Shown piece after piece: positions 26,250-35,809 of a stretch of DNA of 64,000 bases. The notes beneath the pieces were generated by a model. That model had not been told where the DNA came from. It ran no database searches and saw only the letters and a list, made by a program, of their open reading frames with translations. Numbering within the stretch: the first letter of the stretch is position 1; each line of letters opens with the position of its first letter. The stretch lies in NCBI RefSeq assembly GCF_013372285.1, contig NZ_CP054301.1:4004723-4068722 (forward strand). Direction: 5' to 3'. A program made the translations under genes and the position numbers. This DNA comes from Marinomonas primoryensis (GTDB lineage: Bacteria; Pseudomonadota; Gammaproteobacteria; Pseudomonadales; Marinomonadaceae).

Positions 26250-28463
26250 CTAAATAACTTCCAACTTAGCAAACGACAATACCAGCCACTTGGTGCCTTC
26301 GTCGTCGAAGTTAACCTGCACGCGTGCTTGCGGACCTTGACCTTCGTAGTTGATGACCAAGCCTTCACCGAACACGGGATGATTCACTCGATCGCCCATG
26401 CTGACAGTGATTTCAGGCGCTTTATAGTTATTCAACACACTGCTGTTTTGCAGTTTATTTTTTTCAAAACTGTAATCTGGTCGTTGCAACGAAATAGGTC
26501 GGCTCACTTGTGAGCGAAGACGCACTTCTTCCAAACATTCCGGCGGTAACTCTTTGATAAAACGTGATGGACTGTTAAAAGATTCGCTACCAAACAATCG
26601 GCGAGATTCTGCGTAGGTGATGTAAAGCTTTTCCATCGCCCGAGTAATACCCACGTAACAAAGTCGGCGTTCTTCTGCGAGCCGTCCCGGCTCTTCAAAC
26701 GACATTTTGCTTGGGAAAATATTTTCTTCCACACCGGTTAAGAAGACTAATGGGAATTCCAAACCTTTGGCAGAGTGAAGCGTCATCAGTTGCACTGCAT
26801 CTTGGTATTCGTCTGCTTGCGCATCGCCAGCATCCAAAACCGCTTTATCCAAGAAAGCCATCAACGGTGAACTGAGTTCTTCGTCTTCATCGCTCCAGCT
26901 GAATCCACCCGCGGCACCAACCAACTCTTTTAAGTTTTCAATGCGTGCTTCACCTTTTTCACCTTTCTCTTTTTCATGGAAAGGGATCAGACCGGCTTCT
27001 TCGATGATCTGCTCAAAAATGTCATTCAAGTTCAAATCTGGCTGTTGCACTGTGGTGCTCAAACCTTCGATAAGATGCAGAAACGTTTTAATCGCATTGG
27101 TTGCACGAGCCGTCATCAAAGACTGACTAACCACTTCTTGCGCGGCTTTCCACATAGAGCAACCGTGATCACGGGCGAATTCTCGTAACGTTCCAATGCT
27201 GCGCTCGCCAATGCCGCGCGGCGGTACATTGACGACACGCTCCATGGCGCCGTCGTCATTAGGATCAAGCGCTAAACGAGCGTACGCCAAGGCGTTTTTA
27301 ATTTCGAGACGGTCGTAGAACCTGTGCCCACCATAAATACGATAAGCAATCTGTTCCCTAACTAAGCATTCCTCGATGACACGAGATTGTGCATTGGAAC
27401 GATAGAGGATTGCCATGCCAGTCAACGACGATCCCTTGTCGCGCCACTGTTTAATAATGCCAACGATAAAACGTGCTTCATCCTGTTCATTGAACCCCGC
27501 ATAAAGCGATATAGGATCGCCTTCGCCGCTTTCGGTCCAAAGCTCTTTTCCTAAGCGATCGTCGTTATGCTTAATCAGCCCATTGGCCGCGTTCAATATA
27601 TGGCCAGTAGAGCGGTAGTTTTGCTCTAGTCGAATCGTACCAACGTCTTTAAAATCTTTCGTAAAGCTTTGAATATTCTCGATTTTCGCGCCACGCCAGC
27701 CGTAAATAGACTGATCATCGTCCCCCACTGCGGTAATCGTACCGTGGTCACCGACCATGATGCGTAGCCAAGCGTATTGAATGGTGTTGGTGTCTTGAAA
27801 CTCGTCCACCAGCACATGGCGGAAGCGATCTTGATAATGACGAAGTAACGCTGGTGTGCTGAGCATCAACTCATGAGCACGCAACAGTAACTCACCAAAA
27901 TCGAGCAAGCCGCTGCGTTCACAGGCTTCTTCATAGTGGTAATACAGCTCTCGCATACCTTTGGTGAAAGGGTCATGGCTGTCTGGCACATGAGCCGCAC
28001 GACGGCCTTCGTCTTTTTGTCCATTGATAAACCAAGACACTTGTTTCGGTGGCCAGCGAGTATCGTCAATACTGAGTTCGCGCATAATGCGTTTGATGAG
28101 ACGTAATTGGTCATCACTGTCCATGATCTGAAAGTTTTCTTTCAGTCCTGCGTCACGCCAATGAGCGCGTAATAAACGGTGAGCCAAACCATGAAAAGTA
28201 CCAACCCACATGCCTTGAGGAGGAACGCCAACAAGTTGTTCGATACGTCCTTGCATTTCACGCGCGGCTTTATTGGTAAACGTTACCGCCATCAAACTGT
28301 AAGGAGATAATTCATAAGCGTGCATCAACCACGCAATACGGTGCACCAAGACACGGGTTTTACCTGACCCAGCCCCCGCCAAAACAAGGCTATTTTGCAA
28401 CGGCGCGGCGACGGCTTCACGCTGTTTGTCATTCAGTGAGTCGAGGATAAAAGAAACGTCCAT
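26250..28463 (-). CDS. uvrD: DNA helicase II UvrD
   Basis: 737 residues, a superfamily 1 3'-5' helicase. Motif I is LAGAGSGKTRVL; motif II HVLVDEFQDTN; motif III TAVGDDDQSIYGWRGA; motif IV LEQNYRST; motif V near VQLMTLHSAKGLEFPLVFLTG; motif VI CYVGITRAMEKLYI. A C-terminal Tudor-like tail (MGDRVNHPVFGEGLVINYEG) typical of UvrD/PcrA is present. It acts in mismatch and nucleotide excision repair. It is transcribed away from the small PA3496-like gene. I see no LexA box of correct spacing upstream. Confidence 0.96.
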   Translation of the reverse strand: MDVSFILDSLNDKQREAVAAPLQNSLVLAGAGSGKTRVLVHRIAWLMHAYELSPYSLMAVTFTNKAAREMQGRIEQLVGVPPQGMWVGTFHGLAHRLLRAHWRDAGLKENFQIMDSDDQLRLIKRIMRELSIDDTRWPPKQVSWFINGQKDEGRRAAHVPDSHDPFTKGMRELYYHYEEACERSGLLDFGELLLRAHELMLSTPALLRHYQDRFRHVLVDEFQDTNTIQYAWLRIMVGDHGTITAVGDDDQSIYGWRGAKIENIQSFTKDFKDVGTIRLEQNYRSTGHILNAANGLIKHNDDRLGKELWTESGEGDPISLYAGFNEQDEARFIVGIIKQWRDKGSSLTGMAILYRSNAQSRVIEECLVREQIAYRIYGGHRFYDRLEIKNALAYARLALDPNDDGAMERVVNVPPRGIGERSIGTLREFARDHGCSMWKAAQEVVSQSLMTARATNAIKTFLHLIEGLSTTVQQPDLNLNDIFEQIIEEAGLIPFHEKEKGEKGEARIENLKELVGAAGGFSWSDEDEELSSPLMAFLDKAVLDAGDAQADEYQDAVQLMTLHSAKGLEFPLVFLTGVEENIFPSKMSFEEPGRLAEERRLCYVGITRAMEKLYITYAESRRLFGSESFNSPSRFIKELPPECLEEVRLRSQVSRPISLQRPDYSFEKNKLQNSSVLNNYKAPEITVSMGDRVNHPVFGEGLVINYEGQGPQARVQVNFDDEGTKWLVLSFAKLEVI

Positions 28464-28646
28464 TACATTCTGCCATGGTTAATTAATATTTTTGTCATAT
28501 CAAGCGTGTAAAAATAGGTTGATTTTTAATCTGATTCCGTTTTTTATTAGCTTGAAATGAGTTGTCTGTCTATTTTGACTTTTTTTATCTGTCGATGACA
28601 GTGATCTATGCACTTCATGTCGTCGAACGTCCAAAAGGGTATAACG

Positions 28647-28841
28647 ATGAACTATTTTACTGAAACACTAACTGAAGTAAAAACCGACATAATGCACGCT
28701 TCCATTAGCTTAGAAAATGAAACAAAAGAGCTGAGTAAAAAGGAAGAGGCACTACGGTTGTTAAAAGCCAGACGTGCCATTGAGCAGCATTTAGAGCAAA
28801 AGCGTTTGTACCATGATATATCGAATGGTTGGGATGATTAA
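28647..28841 (+). CDS. Small charged protein, PA3496-like
   Basis: 64 residues from the ATG at 28647, which follows AAAAGGG at 7 nt; an ATG at 28608 in the same frame has no ribosome site. The sequence is highly charged and helical, with no signal peptide or membrane segment. Its C-terminal part (ARRAIEQHLEQKRLYHDIS) resembles the C-terminal signature of the PA3496 family of small proteins, which are described as putative envelope-integrity proteins. Function unknown. It is divergent from uvrD. Confidence 0.65.
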   Translation: MNYFTETLTEVKTDIMHASISLENETKELSKKEEALRLLKARRAIEQHLEQKRLYHDISNGWDD

Positions 28842-29142
28842 CGTTATCTAACCAAACGACAACAGTCAGCGGAATCAACTCGACTTAGCTTATGGCTAGG
28901 TCTAGAGATTCGTTTCACTCAAAAAAAACAAACTGCCTTCCCCATGAATAGATTCGTAATCTGTCTATTTGTGGGTGAAAAATCTTTTTATGTCATTTAT
29001 TACCGCATTTTTACACCGTAATTACCTCCCCGTTTTCTCAACTTATGGCGGTTATTCACGTCTTGGAGTACCATACGCACTGATTTTTTAAATCTTCTAA
29101 TCCATAATAAAAAAAGAAAATAACCCTCTTGGGGGAGTTACT
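28842..29142 (+). other. Gap before the aromatic aminotransferase, with a hairpin
   Basis: 301 nt without a gene. An imperfect stem CCCATGAATAGA/TCTATTTGTGGG (28941-28952, 28964-28975) followed by AAAAATCTTTTT may end the small upstream gene. The right end holds the aminotransferase ribosome site (GGGGGAG). No promoter could be placed with confidence. Confidence 0.45.
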
Positions 29143-30339
29143 ATGTTTGAACATATCCAAGCCGCACCAGCAGACCCAATTCTTGGTCTGAATGACGCTT
29201 ACAAAAAAGATCCAAATCCCAATAAAATCAACTTGGGCGTTGGTGTCTTTAAAGATGAACAAGGCAACACACCAATTTTAAAAGCCGTAAAACAAGCAGA
29301 AGAGCGTTTGTTGGCTGAAGAAAAAACCAAAAGTTATCTCAGTATCGAAGGCGCACCCGCTTATCGATCCGCCGTGCAAACGCTTTTATTTGGTAACGAT
29401 CACCCCATTATTACCAAGCAGCTTGCTCAAACAGCTCACACTCCTGGCGGCACAGGCGCACTACGCGTCGCAGCAGAATTCATTAAAAAACATTTGCCTG
29501 AAGCCACCATCTGGGTCAGTAACCCAACCTGGGCAAATCATCAGTCTGTTTTCCAATCTGTTGGTTTAGAAGTAGGTAGCTACGCCTATTACGACGCCAA
29601 TGCTAAATCTTTAGATTTCGAAGCCATGTTGGCTAGCTTGTCGCAAATCCCTGAAGGCGACGTGGTGTTGTTTCATGGTTGCTGCCACAACCCAACAGGC
29701 ATAGACCCAACGCCAGAGCAATGGTATCAATTGGCGAAGCTTTGCAGCAAACAAGGTTTCTTACCATTGTTTGATTTTGCTTATCAAGGTTTTGGTCAAG
29801 GACTAACAGAAGATGCTCAAGGGTTACGTACCTTCCTAGAGCACGTTCCAGAGATGTTGATAGCGAGCTCATTTTCAAAGAACTTTGGTCTTTATAACGA
29901 ACGTGTTGGCGCGCTCACTATTTTGTGTGAAACAAAAGAACAAGCGGAAACCGCTTTCACGCAAATCAAGCGTTGTATTCGTACAAACTACTCAAATCCA
30001 CCTTCTCATGGCGCAGCGATCGTTGCTGAAATACTCAATGATAAAGAGCTGTATGCCCTATGGGAAAGTGAGCTGAAAGGCATGCGTCTGCGTATTCATG
30101 AAATGCGTAGCTTGTTTGTGAATACGCTGCGAGCAAAGGGTGTTAAGCAAGACTTCTCTTTTATCTCAAAGCAGCAAGGCATGTTCTCTTTTTCTGGTCT
30201 TACGCCAGACCAAGTTGCTCAGCTGCGTAGAGAATATGGTATTTATATTGTTGGTTCTGGGCGCATTAGTGTGGCAGGAATGACTCATGACAATATGGGC
30301 CCACTGTGTGACGCCATTGCCGCCATCTTGAAAGATTAA
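29143..30339 (+). CDS. Aromatic amino acid / aspartate aminotransferase (TyrB/AspC type)
   Basis: 398 residues, class I PLP-dependent aminotransferase. Visible are [13 protein letters not shown] (cofactor-binding Asn), [12 protein letters not shown], the PLP-binding Lys in [15 protein letters not shown], and the substrate-binding Arg in GRISVAGM near the end. It transfers amino groups between aspartate, aromatic amino acids and 2-oxo acids. The length and motifs fit TyrB and AspC about equally. A strong GGGGGAG ribosome site precedes the ATG; a clear terminator follows, so it is probably monocistronic. Confidence 0.9.
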   Translation: MFEHIQAAPADPILGLNDAYKKDPNPNKINLGVGVFKDEQGNTPILKAVKQAEERLLAEEKTKSYLSIEGAPAYRSAVQTLLFGNDHPIITKQLAQTAHTPGGTGALRVAAEFIKKHLPEATIWVSNPTWANHQSVFQSVGLEVGSYAYYDANAKSLDFEAMLASLSQIPEGDVVLFHGCCHNPTGIDPTPEQWYQLAKLCSKQGFLPLFDFAYQGFGQGLTEDAQGLRTFLEHVPEMLIASSFSKNFGLYNERVGALTILCETKEQAETAFTQIKRCIRTNYSNPPSHGAAIVAEILNDKELYALWESELKGMRLRIHEMRSLFVNTLRAKGVKQDFSFISKQQGMFSFSGLTPDQVAQLRREYGIYIVGSGRISVAGMTHDNMGPLCDAIAAILKD

Positions 30340-30365
30340 TATTTAGTCTTTTAAGGTTGTGAATA

Positions 30366-30402
30366 AAAACGGTTTCAGCTCGCGAGCTGACGCCGTTTTT
30401 TT
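30366..30402 (+). terminator. Terminator after the aminotransferase gene
   Basis: AAAACGG/CCGTTTT outer stem and TCAGCT/AGCTGA inner stem, followed by a T-run. It lies about 25 nt after the stop. Confidence 0.85.
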
Positions 30403-30495
30403 ACGACTATTATTTCTGTCAGTTGTTTTATCACCAAAGAGGCTGTTACCTTATGGCCTCGCCTTTTTAAACTCAATTCAATAATGGAGCCATCG

Positions 30496-31122
30496 ATGAC
30501 CGCCACACTAATTTATTGCTATGACCCAATGTGTAGCTGGTGCTGGGGATTCCGCCCAACGTGGACAAAGCTGCAAAAAGCGTTGCAGAGCTTGATTGAT
30601 TCAGACCAGTTAACCATTCAACCAATGCTGGGTGGCCTCGCGATTGATTCCAATGCAACTATGGCAGAAGAAATGAAAGATAAACTAGAGGGTACTTGGA
30701 AAAACATTCAGTCGTCTCTGGGAACGGAATTCAATTTTGATTTTTGGCAAACTGCGTCACCACGTCGCTCCACTTACCCCGCCTGCAGAGCGTGTTATGT
30801 AGCAAGAGACATGGGATTGGAAGAAGAGATGTACCACGCTATTCAAGAAGCCTATTACTTGAAAGCGAAAAACCCGTCGGATCTCGATACATTAACAGAG
30901 TGCGCAGAACACATAGGGCTAAACCCGAGCGGCTTTCAGAAAAATATGCAGCACGTTAAAAGTGAGCGATTATTGGAAGAAGAAATAGAACAAGCCAGAC
31001 ATCTTGGACTGAATTCATTTCCTTCTCTCACATTACTCATCGGCGATAAACTCACCTCGATTCCATTAGATTATAAAGATCACTCAAGCATGTTGAATGC
31101 CATAAAAAAGGCGCTGTCTTAG
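30496..31122 (+). CDS. DsbA-family thioredoxin-fold protein (FrnE-like)
   Basis: 208 residues. The CxxC active site is C13-S-W-C16 in YDPMCSWCWGF, the form typical of cytoplasmic FrnE/DsbA-like proteins. There is no signal peptide. The cis-Pro loop is at NSFPSLTLL. I start at the ATG at 30496 because GGAG lies 6 nt before it; that GGAG follows the ATG at 30484, making the upstream start unlikely. Likely role is thiol-disulfide exchange in the cytoplasm; a glutathione-dependent isomerase activity, as in 2-hydroxychromene-2-carboxylate isomerases of the same superfamily, is an alternative. Confidence 0.85.
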   Translation: MTATLIYCYDPMCSWCWGFRPTWTKLQKALQSLIDSDQLTIQPMLGGLAIDSNATMAEEMKDKLEGTWKNIQSSLGTEFNFDFWQTASPRRSTYPACRACYVARDMGLEEEMYHAIQEAYYLKAKNPSDLDTLTECAEHIGLNPSGFQKNMQHVKSERLLEEEIEQARHLGLNSFPSLTLLIGDKLTSIPLDYKDHSSMLNAIKKALS

Positions 31123-31132
31123 CGCCTTTTTT
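31104..31132. terminator. Bidirectional terminator overlapping a stop codon
   Basis: AAAAAAGGCGCT/AGCGCCTTTTTT with a 5-nt loop. The stop TAG of the DsbA-like gene lies at the loop-stem junction. It also serves the convergent PAP2 gene. Confidence 0.9.
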
Positions 31133-31148
31133 ATTGTATTTCTATACA

Positions 31149-31973
31149 TTATTTAACCAAAATATAATCTCTCACCGCCTGAACCAAAGCCGCTCCAGCA
31201 GCGGCGTAAAGCAATGGCAACGCAAGTGTGTAATCGTTGCCCGCAACAAAGACAGCAATGCAGGCAATCACCATCAGACTCAGCATGAATAGATGGACAT
31301 AGGCACACAAGCCAAACTTCCATTTCGCGGTGATCATGACGCCACCCACACCCAATACGATCCCTAATGAACCGCCAACCAATACATCCATTGGCCAATG
31401 GACACCGATCAAGACTCGGCTTAGGCCAACTAAGACAGCCAGTGTAATAAGGACCACTTTAAAGAACACATTTTTTGTATAGCAAAAGCACACACTTGCT
31501 AAAAGAAATGCCGTTAAACTATGTCCAGACGGGAAGCTACGCGCTTTATAGGCTCTACCCAAAAGGTTAAAGGTCTCAGGATCCAACACCGCCGGCGGAC
31601 GCGGCATGGCAAAATAGTCTTTCAGTAAATTCACTACGATTACGCCAAGCAAACTGGTAAATAAAACCGCCCAATGAAAACGTATGTGTCGGCAAGAAAA
31701 TAATAATACCAAGACTAATAAAAACACCCCATCTCCGAAAACTGTCATATTTTCTAAGATAACAACAGGGATATAAACGCTAAGACTGTTTATCTCCATA
31801 AAGGCAAACTGATAGCCGCCGACCACTTCACCAATCATCGCCATACTTGCCAATAGTACCGCCACCAAGAGTAAGATTTGAATACTAAATTGAGGAACCA
31901 CCATCTCGGTTGTTCTAGCTTGATCTAATAATGATTTATAATTAGTCGACATTTTGATCAATTGGCAACGCAT
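31149..31973 (-). CDS. PAP2-family membrane phosphatase
   Basis: 274 residues with six or so membrane segments. The three PAP2 catalytic motifs are intact: KDYFAMPRP, SFPSGHS, and SRVLIGVHWPMD. Such enzymes remove phosphate from lipid pyrophosphates or phosphatidate at the outer face of the inner membrane. I start at the ATG at 31973 (MRCQLIK), preceded by AAGAGA; the frame extends to 32048 without a better site. It is divergent from an EptA-type transferase, so a joint role in lipid A or undecaprenyl-phosphate turnover is plausible. Confidence 0.87.
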   Translation of the reverse strand: MRCQLIKMSTNYKSLLDQARTTEMVVPQFSIQILLLVAVLLASMAMIGEVVGGYQFAFMEINSLSVYIPVVILENMTVFGDGVFLLVLVLLFSCRHIRFHWAVLFTSLLGVIVVNLLKDYFAMPRPPAVLDPETFNLLGRAYKARSFPSGHSLTAFLLASVCFCYTKNVFFKVVLITLAVLVGLSRVLIGVHWPMDVLVGGSLGIVLGVGGVMITAKWKFGLCAYVHLFMLSLMVIACIAVFVAGNDYTLALPLLYAAAGAALVQAVRDYILVK

Positions 31974-32319
31974 AAAATCTCTTCTCTTCAGGTAATAATA
32001 GATATTCAATAAAGTGGATTTTTTTGAATTACTGCACATTGTATGCACAGTGAGTGAAAAAATAGTGAAACGTATATTTTCGATATATGGAAAAAGGAAA
32101 GAGGATCTTTATATTTTTTCTTGTGTAAGATAAGCAGATGGAATGCAAAAAAGTAGACTGATGGAATAAGCTAGATATCTGTTAATAGACACATATAAAT
32201 GAGTAAATAACATCATAAAGAGACACTCGCGATGCTGATGTCACCCCCGTAATGATGAAGAAATACCCGCTGCTTTTCTTCTCTAGATAACAGCAAGGTC
32301 AATAGGAACGAATTCAAAA
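31974..32319. promoter_or_regulatory. Divergent region between PAP2 and EptA-type genes
   Basis: 346 nt, AT-rich, without a gene. It should hold the promoters of both genes. I found no PmrA-type or Pho-type repeat and cannot place -35/-10 elements with confidence. Confidence 0.4.
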
Positions 32320-33954
32320 ATGAAAAGTAACTTCACTATTTTTTCGCTATTGTCGGCGAATTTATGTACTTTTTTCAAAAAAATTTCAAAATCAAAACCG
32401 AGAACATCTACCTTTGTTCTCTTAATGACGATCCTAAATTTGGCATTGTATCACTGGCCATTATTGTCTTTTGCTAACAAGAATCTAGCGATATTGACAC
32501 TAAATGGCATGCAAACATTACTGACCGTGTTCGCCGTCATTTACCTTGTAACCGCGCTGGTTCTTTATCCGTTGTTTATCCTTTCAAGGCGCTTAGGTAA
32601 GGCCGTTTGCGTTATCTTTGCCATAGGCAATTCATTGGCGACGTATTTCGTGGTGACCTATAACGTCATCTTAGATAAGACGATGATGGGAAATATTTTC
32701 AATACCCAATATTCGGAGTCCGAGCAGTTTTTAAGCCTAAAGCTGATTGCCTATTTTATTGTCTTAGGCCTGATACCAGCTTGGTTAATTATTCGTACGT
32801 CGATTCAAAAAACATCAAGGGTGCGCTTGTTTTTGCATCTAACAATCACCGTCATAGTAGCGTCTACTTGGGTTTGGCAGTCACAGAGTCACTGGCTTTG
32901 GATTGACGATCATGCCAAGCAGTTGGGTGGTAGGATCATGCCATGGTCTTATGTGGGAAATGCGGCGCGCTATCAAAGTGATCGAGCAAAACAGAACATA
33001 GTACAAACGTTGTTACCGGACGCGACCTTCCGCTCAAATAAAAAGACCGTTGTCGTGTTGGTTATCGGTGAGTCCGCACGCGCTGAAAATTTCTCGCTTT
33101 ATGGATACGATAGACTGACGAATCCATTACTGACAGCGTCCGATGTTATTACCTTAAAAAAGGCCACATCTTGCGCCACTTACACCACTGCATCAGTAAA
33201 ATGCATTCTCTCTCATGTGAATACAAGTGGTGTGTTTTCCGAAAACTTTGAGACCTTGCCTAGTTACTTACAAAGACAAGGTATTGATGTTATCTGGCGT
33301 ACCAAAAACTGGGGAGAAGCCCCAATCAAGGTGTCGAGCTACCTAACGTCAGGGGATTTGAAAAAACACTGTGAAGGTTTAGAGTGCGATTATGATGGCG
33401 TGTTGTTAACCAATCTTACTGAACAGATTAGAGCCTCAGACAAACAAAAAGTGTTTGTGGTTTTGCATCAAACAGGCAGCCACGGCCCATCTTATTACAG
33501 TAAATACCCAAAAGAATTTGAAGTATTTAAACCCGTCTGTCGTTCGGTTGAATTAAATAACTGCACACAAAAAGAATTGATCAATGCATACGATAATACC
33601 ATCCTATACAACGATCACTTTTTGGATAACTTACGGCAAATTTTAGACGGGTTATCACAGACCTCTAGCGCTTACCTGTATGTCTCTGATCATGGAGAAT
33701 CTCTTGGCGAAGGCGGTATTTACTTGCATGGAACGCCCCACACCATCGCGCCTGATCAACAATTGAAAGTGCCTTTCTTTGTGTGGATGTCTCAATCCTT
33801 TATCGACCAAAAGCACATTTCAGTCGATAAACTCAAGCAAAGGGAGCAAAGCACCCAAGCCAATATCTTCCACAGCGTAATGGGGGCTTTTGATATGGAC
33901 AGCGAGATTTACAATAAAGACTTAGACATGTTCGAAGCAGCAGCCAATAAATAA
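32320..33954 (+). CDS. EptA/MCR-type phosphoethanolamine transferase
   Basis: 544 residues. Five membrane helices occupy the first 190 or so residues, followed by a periplasmic sulfatase-fold domain. Metal and nucleophile sites are seen: Glu in VLVIGESARAENFSLYGY, the Thr nucleophile in CATYTTASVKC, His in LHQTGSHGPSYY, and DH in VSDHGESLGEGGIYLHG. The family moves phosphoethanolamine from phosphatidylethanolamine onto lipid A, lowering negative charge and giving polymyxin tolerance. A PAP2 gene lies divergently next to it; eptA/mcr genes are often paired with PAP2 genes. The exact acceptor cannot be told from sequence. Confidence 0.9.
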   Translation: MKSNFTIFSLLSANLCTFFKKISKSKPRTSTFVLLMTILNLALYHWPLLSFANKNLAILTLNGMQTLLTVFAVIYLVTALVLYPLFILSRRLGKAVCVIFAIGNSLATYFVVTYNVILDKTMMGNIFNTQYSESEQFLSLKLIAYFIVLGLIPAWLIIRTSIQKTSRVRLFLHLTITVIVASTWVWQSQSHWLWIDDHAKQLGGRIMPWSYVGNAARYQSDRAKQNIVQTLLPDATFRSNKKTVVVLVIGESARAENFSLYGYDRLTNPLLTASDVITLKKATSCATYTTASVKCILSHVNTSGVFSENFETLPSYLQRQGIDVIWRTKNWGEAPIKVSSYLTSGDLKKHCEGLECDYDGVLLTNLTEQIRASDKQKVFVVLHQTGSHGPSYYSKYPKEFEVFKPVCRSVELNNCTQKELINAYDNTILYNDHFLDNLRQILDGLSQTSSAYLYVSDHGESLGEGGIYLHGTPHTIAPDQQLKVPFFVWMSQSFIDQKHISVDKLKQREQSTQANIFHSVMGAFDMDSEIYNKDLDMFEAAANK

Positions 33955-33961
33955 CACGTCG

Positions 33962-33998
33962 AAACGCCAAGGTCAGACGGTTACTGACCTTAGCGTTT
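33962..33998. terminator. Hairpin between convergent EptA-type and MocR genes
   Basis: AAACGC-c-AAGGTCAG pairs with CTGACCTT-a-GCGTTT: 14 bp with one mismatch and a 7-nt loop. No long T-tract follows, so its strength is uncertain. Confidence 0.6.
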
Positions 33999-34003
33999 AG
34001 AAC

Positions 34004-35602
34004 TTAACCAAAATCGTGATTGATTAAGTCCAGCATCGGGTTATAAAGTGGCTCCGTGGTCGCATTTCGAGGTTTTTTATCTTCCCCTTTTGTAGCGGCA
34101 ACGGTCTTTTCTTCTTTTTCCACTTCAATAGCGTCAGACGGCGCTAAATCACTCTCAATGGCTTCGACTATTTCTTCTGTTTGCTTGGTCTCTTCAATAG
34201 GATTACTTGCTTCAATAGTCTCGGAAACCACCTCATCAAGCGATTTTCCAACAGGTTGATTATCATCAGAGATTAAATGCTCAGCCAAAGCTTTTGCCAA
34301 CGGCTGTACATCGTCTAACGTAACATTCACCGCTAACCAATGTTTCGCATCAGGTTCATGACTCACCAATGTCCCCGGCACAAAAGCATGTCTAAAATTG
34401 GCTAATAAGGCAGTGGTGCCTGCAATGCCCAATGGCGTAGACAAATGCATCCAAAGAGACATTCCCCCTTTGCTTGCAACAAAACTGACGTGTTCACCAA
34501 GACGTGCTTCCAGGTGCGCCTTAACACGCTCTGAATTGGCCCAGACTTCTCTCGCTCGTCGAGTTAATGATCGCTTACTATTTGGCTGCAATGCATCGCT
34601 TAATGCCACCTGTTGAGCATCACTCAAAGACATATCGGCGCCTAAAAAAGCTCCTTCCAACAACCCATGATGTCGGCCAGGCAAACACCAACTAGCCGAC
34701 CGACCCACGCCTTTCGACTCCACACCGCCGATATAAACAATATGATCAGACGAATCCAGTGACTTGTAAGTCATAATAGAGCCCGCGCGATAGGCCAAAT
34801 GCGAGCACATATCCCACTCAATCACTGGGAGCTTGGTTTCTTCAATAATCGCAAGCCAACGACGCAGGCTTAAATTACTAATCAGTTGCCCTGCGGGAAA
34901 TGAGAACTGGCTCGGTAAGACAATCAAACGAATCGAGTCATCGCGTAAACAACGAATCGCTAAATCCAAATCGACACCACGCTCGCCCGCTCCTAAAGTA
35001 ATAACGTGTCTACCTAAGCTTTGTAATGTGGTGGTGATTCTTGGATCGCACGGCGTCAATACTAAAACCGCATCACCTCGTTGCGTCAGCGTTTGCACAC
35101 TCTGCGTAAACATTGCCAAAGGCGAATGACCTAACCAAAGCTGCGACGCATGTGCTTTGATACCCAGTCCTTTTAAATAGTCGCTGACCGACTCACGCGC
35201 CGTTAAATGACCCTTGCCCAACACAGGTAAATGCACCTCTTCTTGGCGAACCGTTGGCGCTAAGAATGTATCACTTTGATCGACTAAAGCGCCGCGGTGA
35301 GCAAGGCAAGACCACGCAGGCTTAGTGCCATCACGACTTAACGTTCTTAATGCTTCGCCCGTCAGTAAAAGGGCGGGCTTCGTCTCACTGCGATGACAAA
35401 CAAAGTAGCCAGATTTAGGTCGTGATTCGATCCAACCGTCTTCACTCAACAATTCATAACCATGAATAATGGTGTTTAAACTCAGACCCAATTGTTTCGA
35501 TAAAACACGTAAGGATGGCATCCGATCGCCAGGCAAAATCGCGTCTTGCGACAATTGATCCAAAAACCAATCCACCACACCTTTGTATAAAAAATCCGCC
35601 AC
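34004..35602 (-). CDS. MocR-type regulator (GntR winged helix fused to aminotransferase-like domain)
   Basis: 532 residues. The first 70 residues are a GntR winged helix (PSLRVLSKQLGLSLNTIIHGYELL). A fold-type I PLP-binding aminotransferase domain follows to about residue 440, with a possible PLP Lys in GGVESKGVGRSASW. The last 90 residues are an acidic, low-complexity tail rich in Glu, Ala and Lys, which is not part of usual MocR proteins. The start is GTG. Closely spaced TCTAGT direct repeats 15-32 nt upstream could be its own operator. Its target is unknown; csdA is divergent from it. Confidence 0.85.
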   Translation of the reverse strand: MADFLYKGVVDWFLDQLSQDAILPGDRMPSLRVLSKQLGLSLNTIIHGYELLSEDGWIESRPKSGYFVCHRSETKPALLLTGEALRTLSRDGTKPAWSCLAHRGALVDQSDTFLAPTVRQEEVHLPVLGKGHLTARESVSDYLKGLGIKAHASQLWLGHSPLAMFTQSVQTLTQRGDAVLVLTPCDPRITTTLQSLGRHVITLGAGERGVDLDLAIRCLRDDSIRLIVLPSQFSFPAGQLISNLSLRRWLAIIEETKLPVIEWDMCSHLAYRAGSIMTYKSLDSSDHIVYIGGVESKGVGRSASWCLPGRHHGLLEGAFLGADMSLSDAQQVALSDALQPNSKRSLTRRAREVWANSERVKAHLEARLGEHVSFVASKGGMSLWMHLSTPLGIAGTTALLANFRHAFVPGTLVSHEPDAKHWLAVNVTLDDVQPLAKALAEHLISDDNQPVGKSLDEVVSETIEASNPIEETKQTEEIVEAIESDLAPSDAIEVEKEEKTVAATKGEDKKPRNATTEPLYNPMLDLINHDFG

Positions 35603-35616
35603 CGCTTTGTACCTTT

Positions 35617-35634
35617 TCTAGTTTATTATCTAGT
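35617..35634. promoter_or_regulatory. TCTAGT direct repeat upstream of the MocR gene
   Basis: TCTAGT occurs twice with a 12-bp period. MocR-type regulators such as PdxR bind direct repeats close to their own start, so autoregulation and effects on divergent csdA are possible. Confidence 0.4.
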
Positions 35635-35809
35635 ATCTGTTATCAATCATTATAGCTGTCTTAAGAAAACGCAAGTAAAAGGCCAATAATTCGCGATGTT
35701 GATGGGAGTTAAGGTACAATTTCACTCTGTTTACGGCTATTTTTACGGTTTTTCTTAAGCCGGAAGCCCTTTAAACACCCTGATTATTCAAATACAAAGT
35801 AGAGTATCC

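Noticed and set aside
28589..28601. CTGTCGATGACAG palindrome between uvrD and the PA3496-like gene, resembling a LexA box
   Set aside because: The half-sites are separated by 5 nt, not the 8 nt of the CTGT-N8-ACAG LexA consensus.
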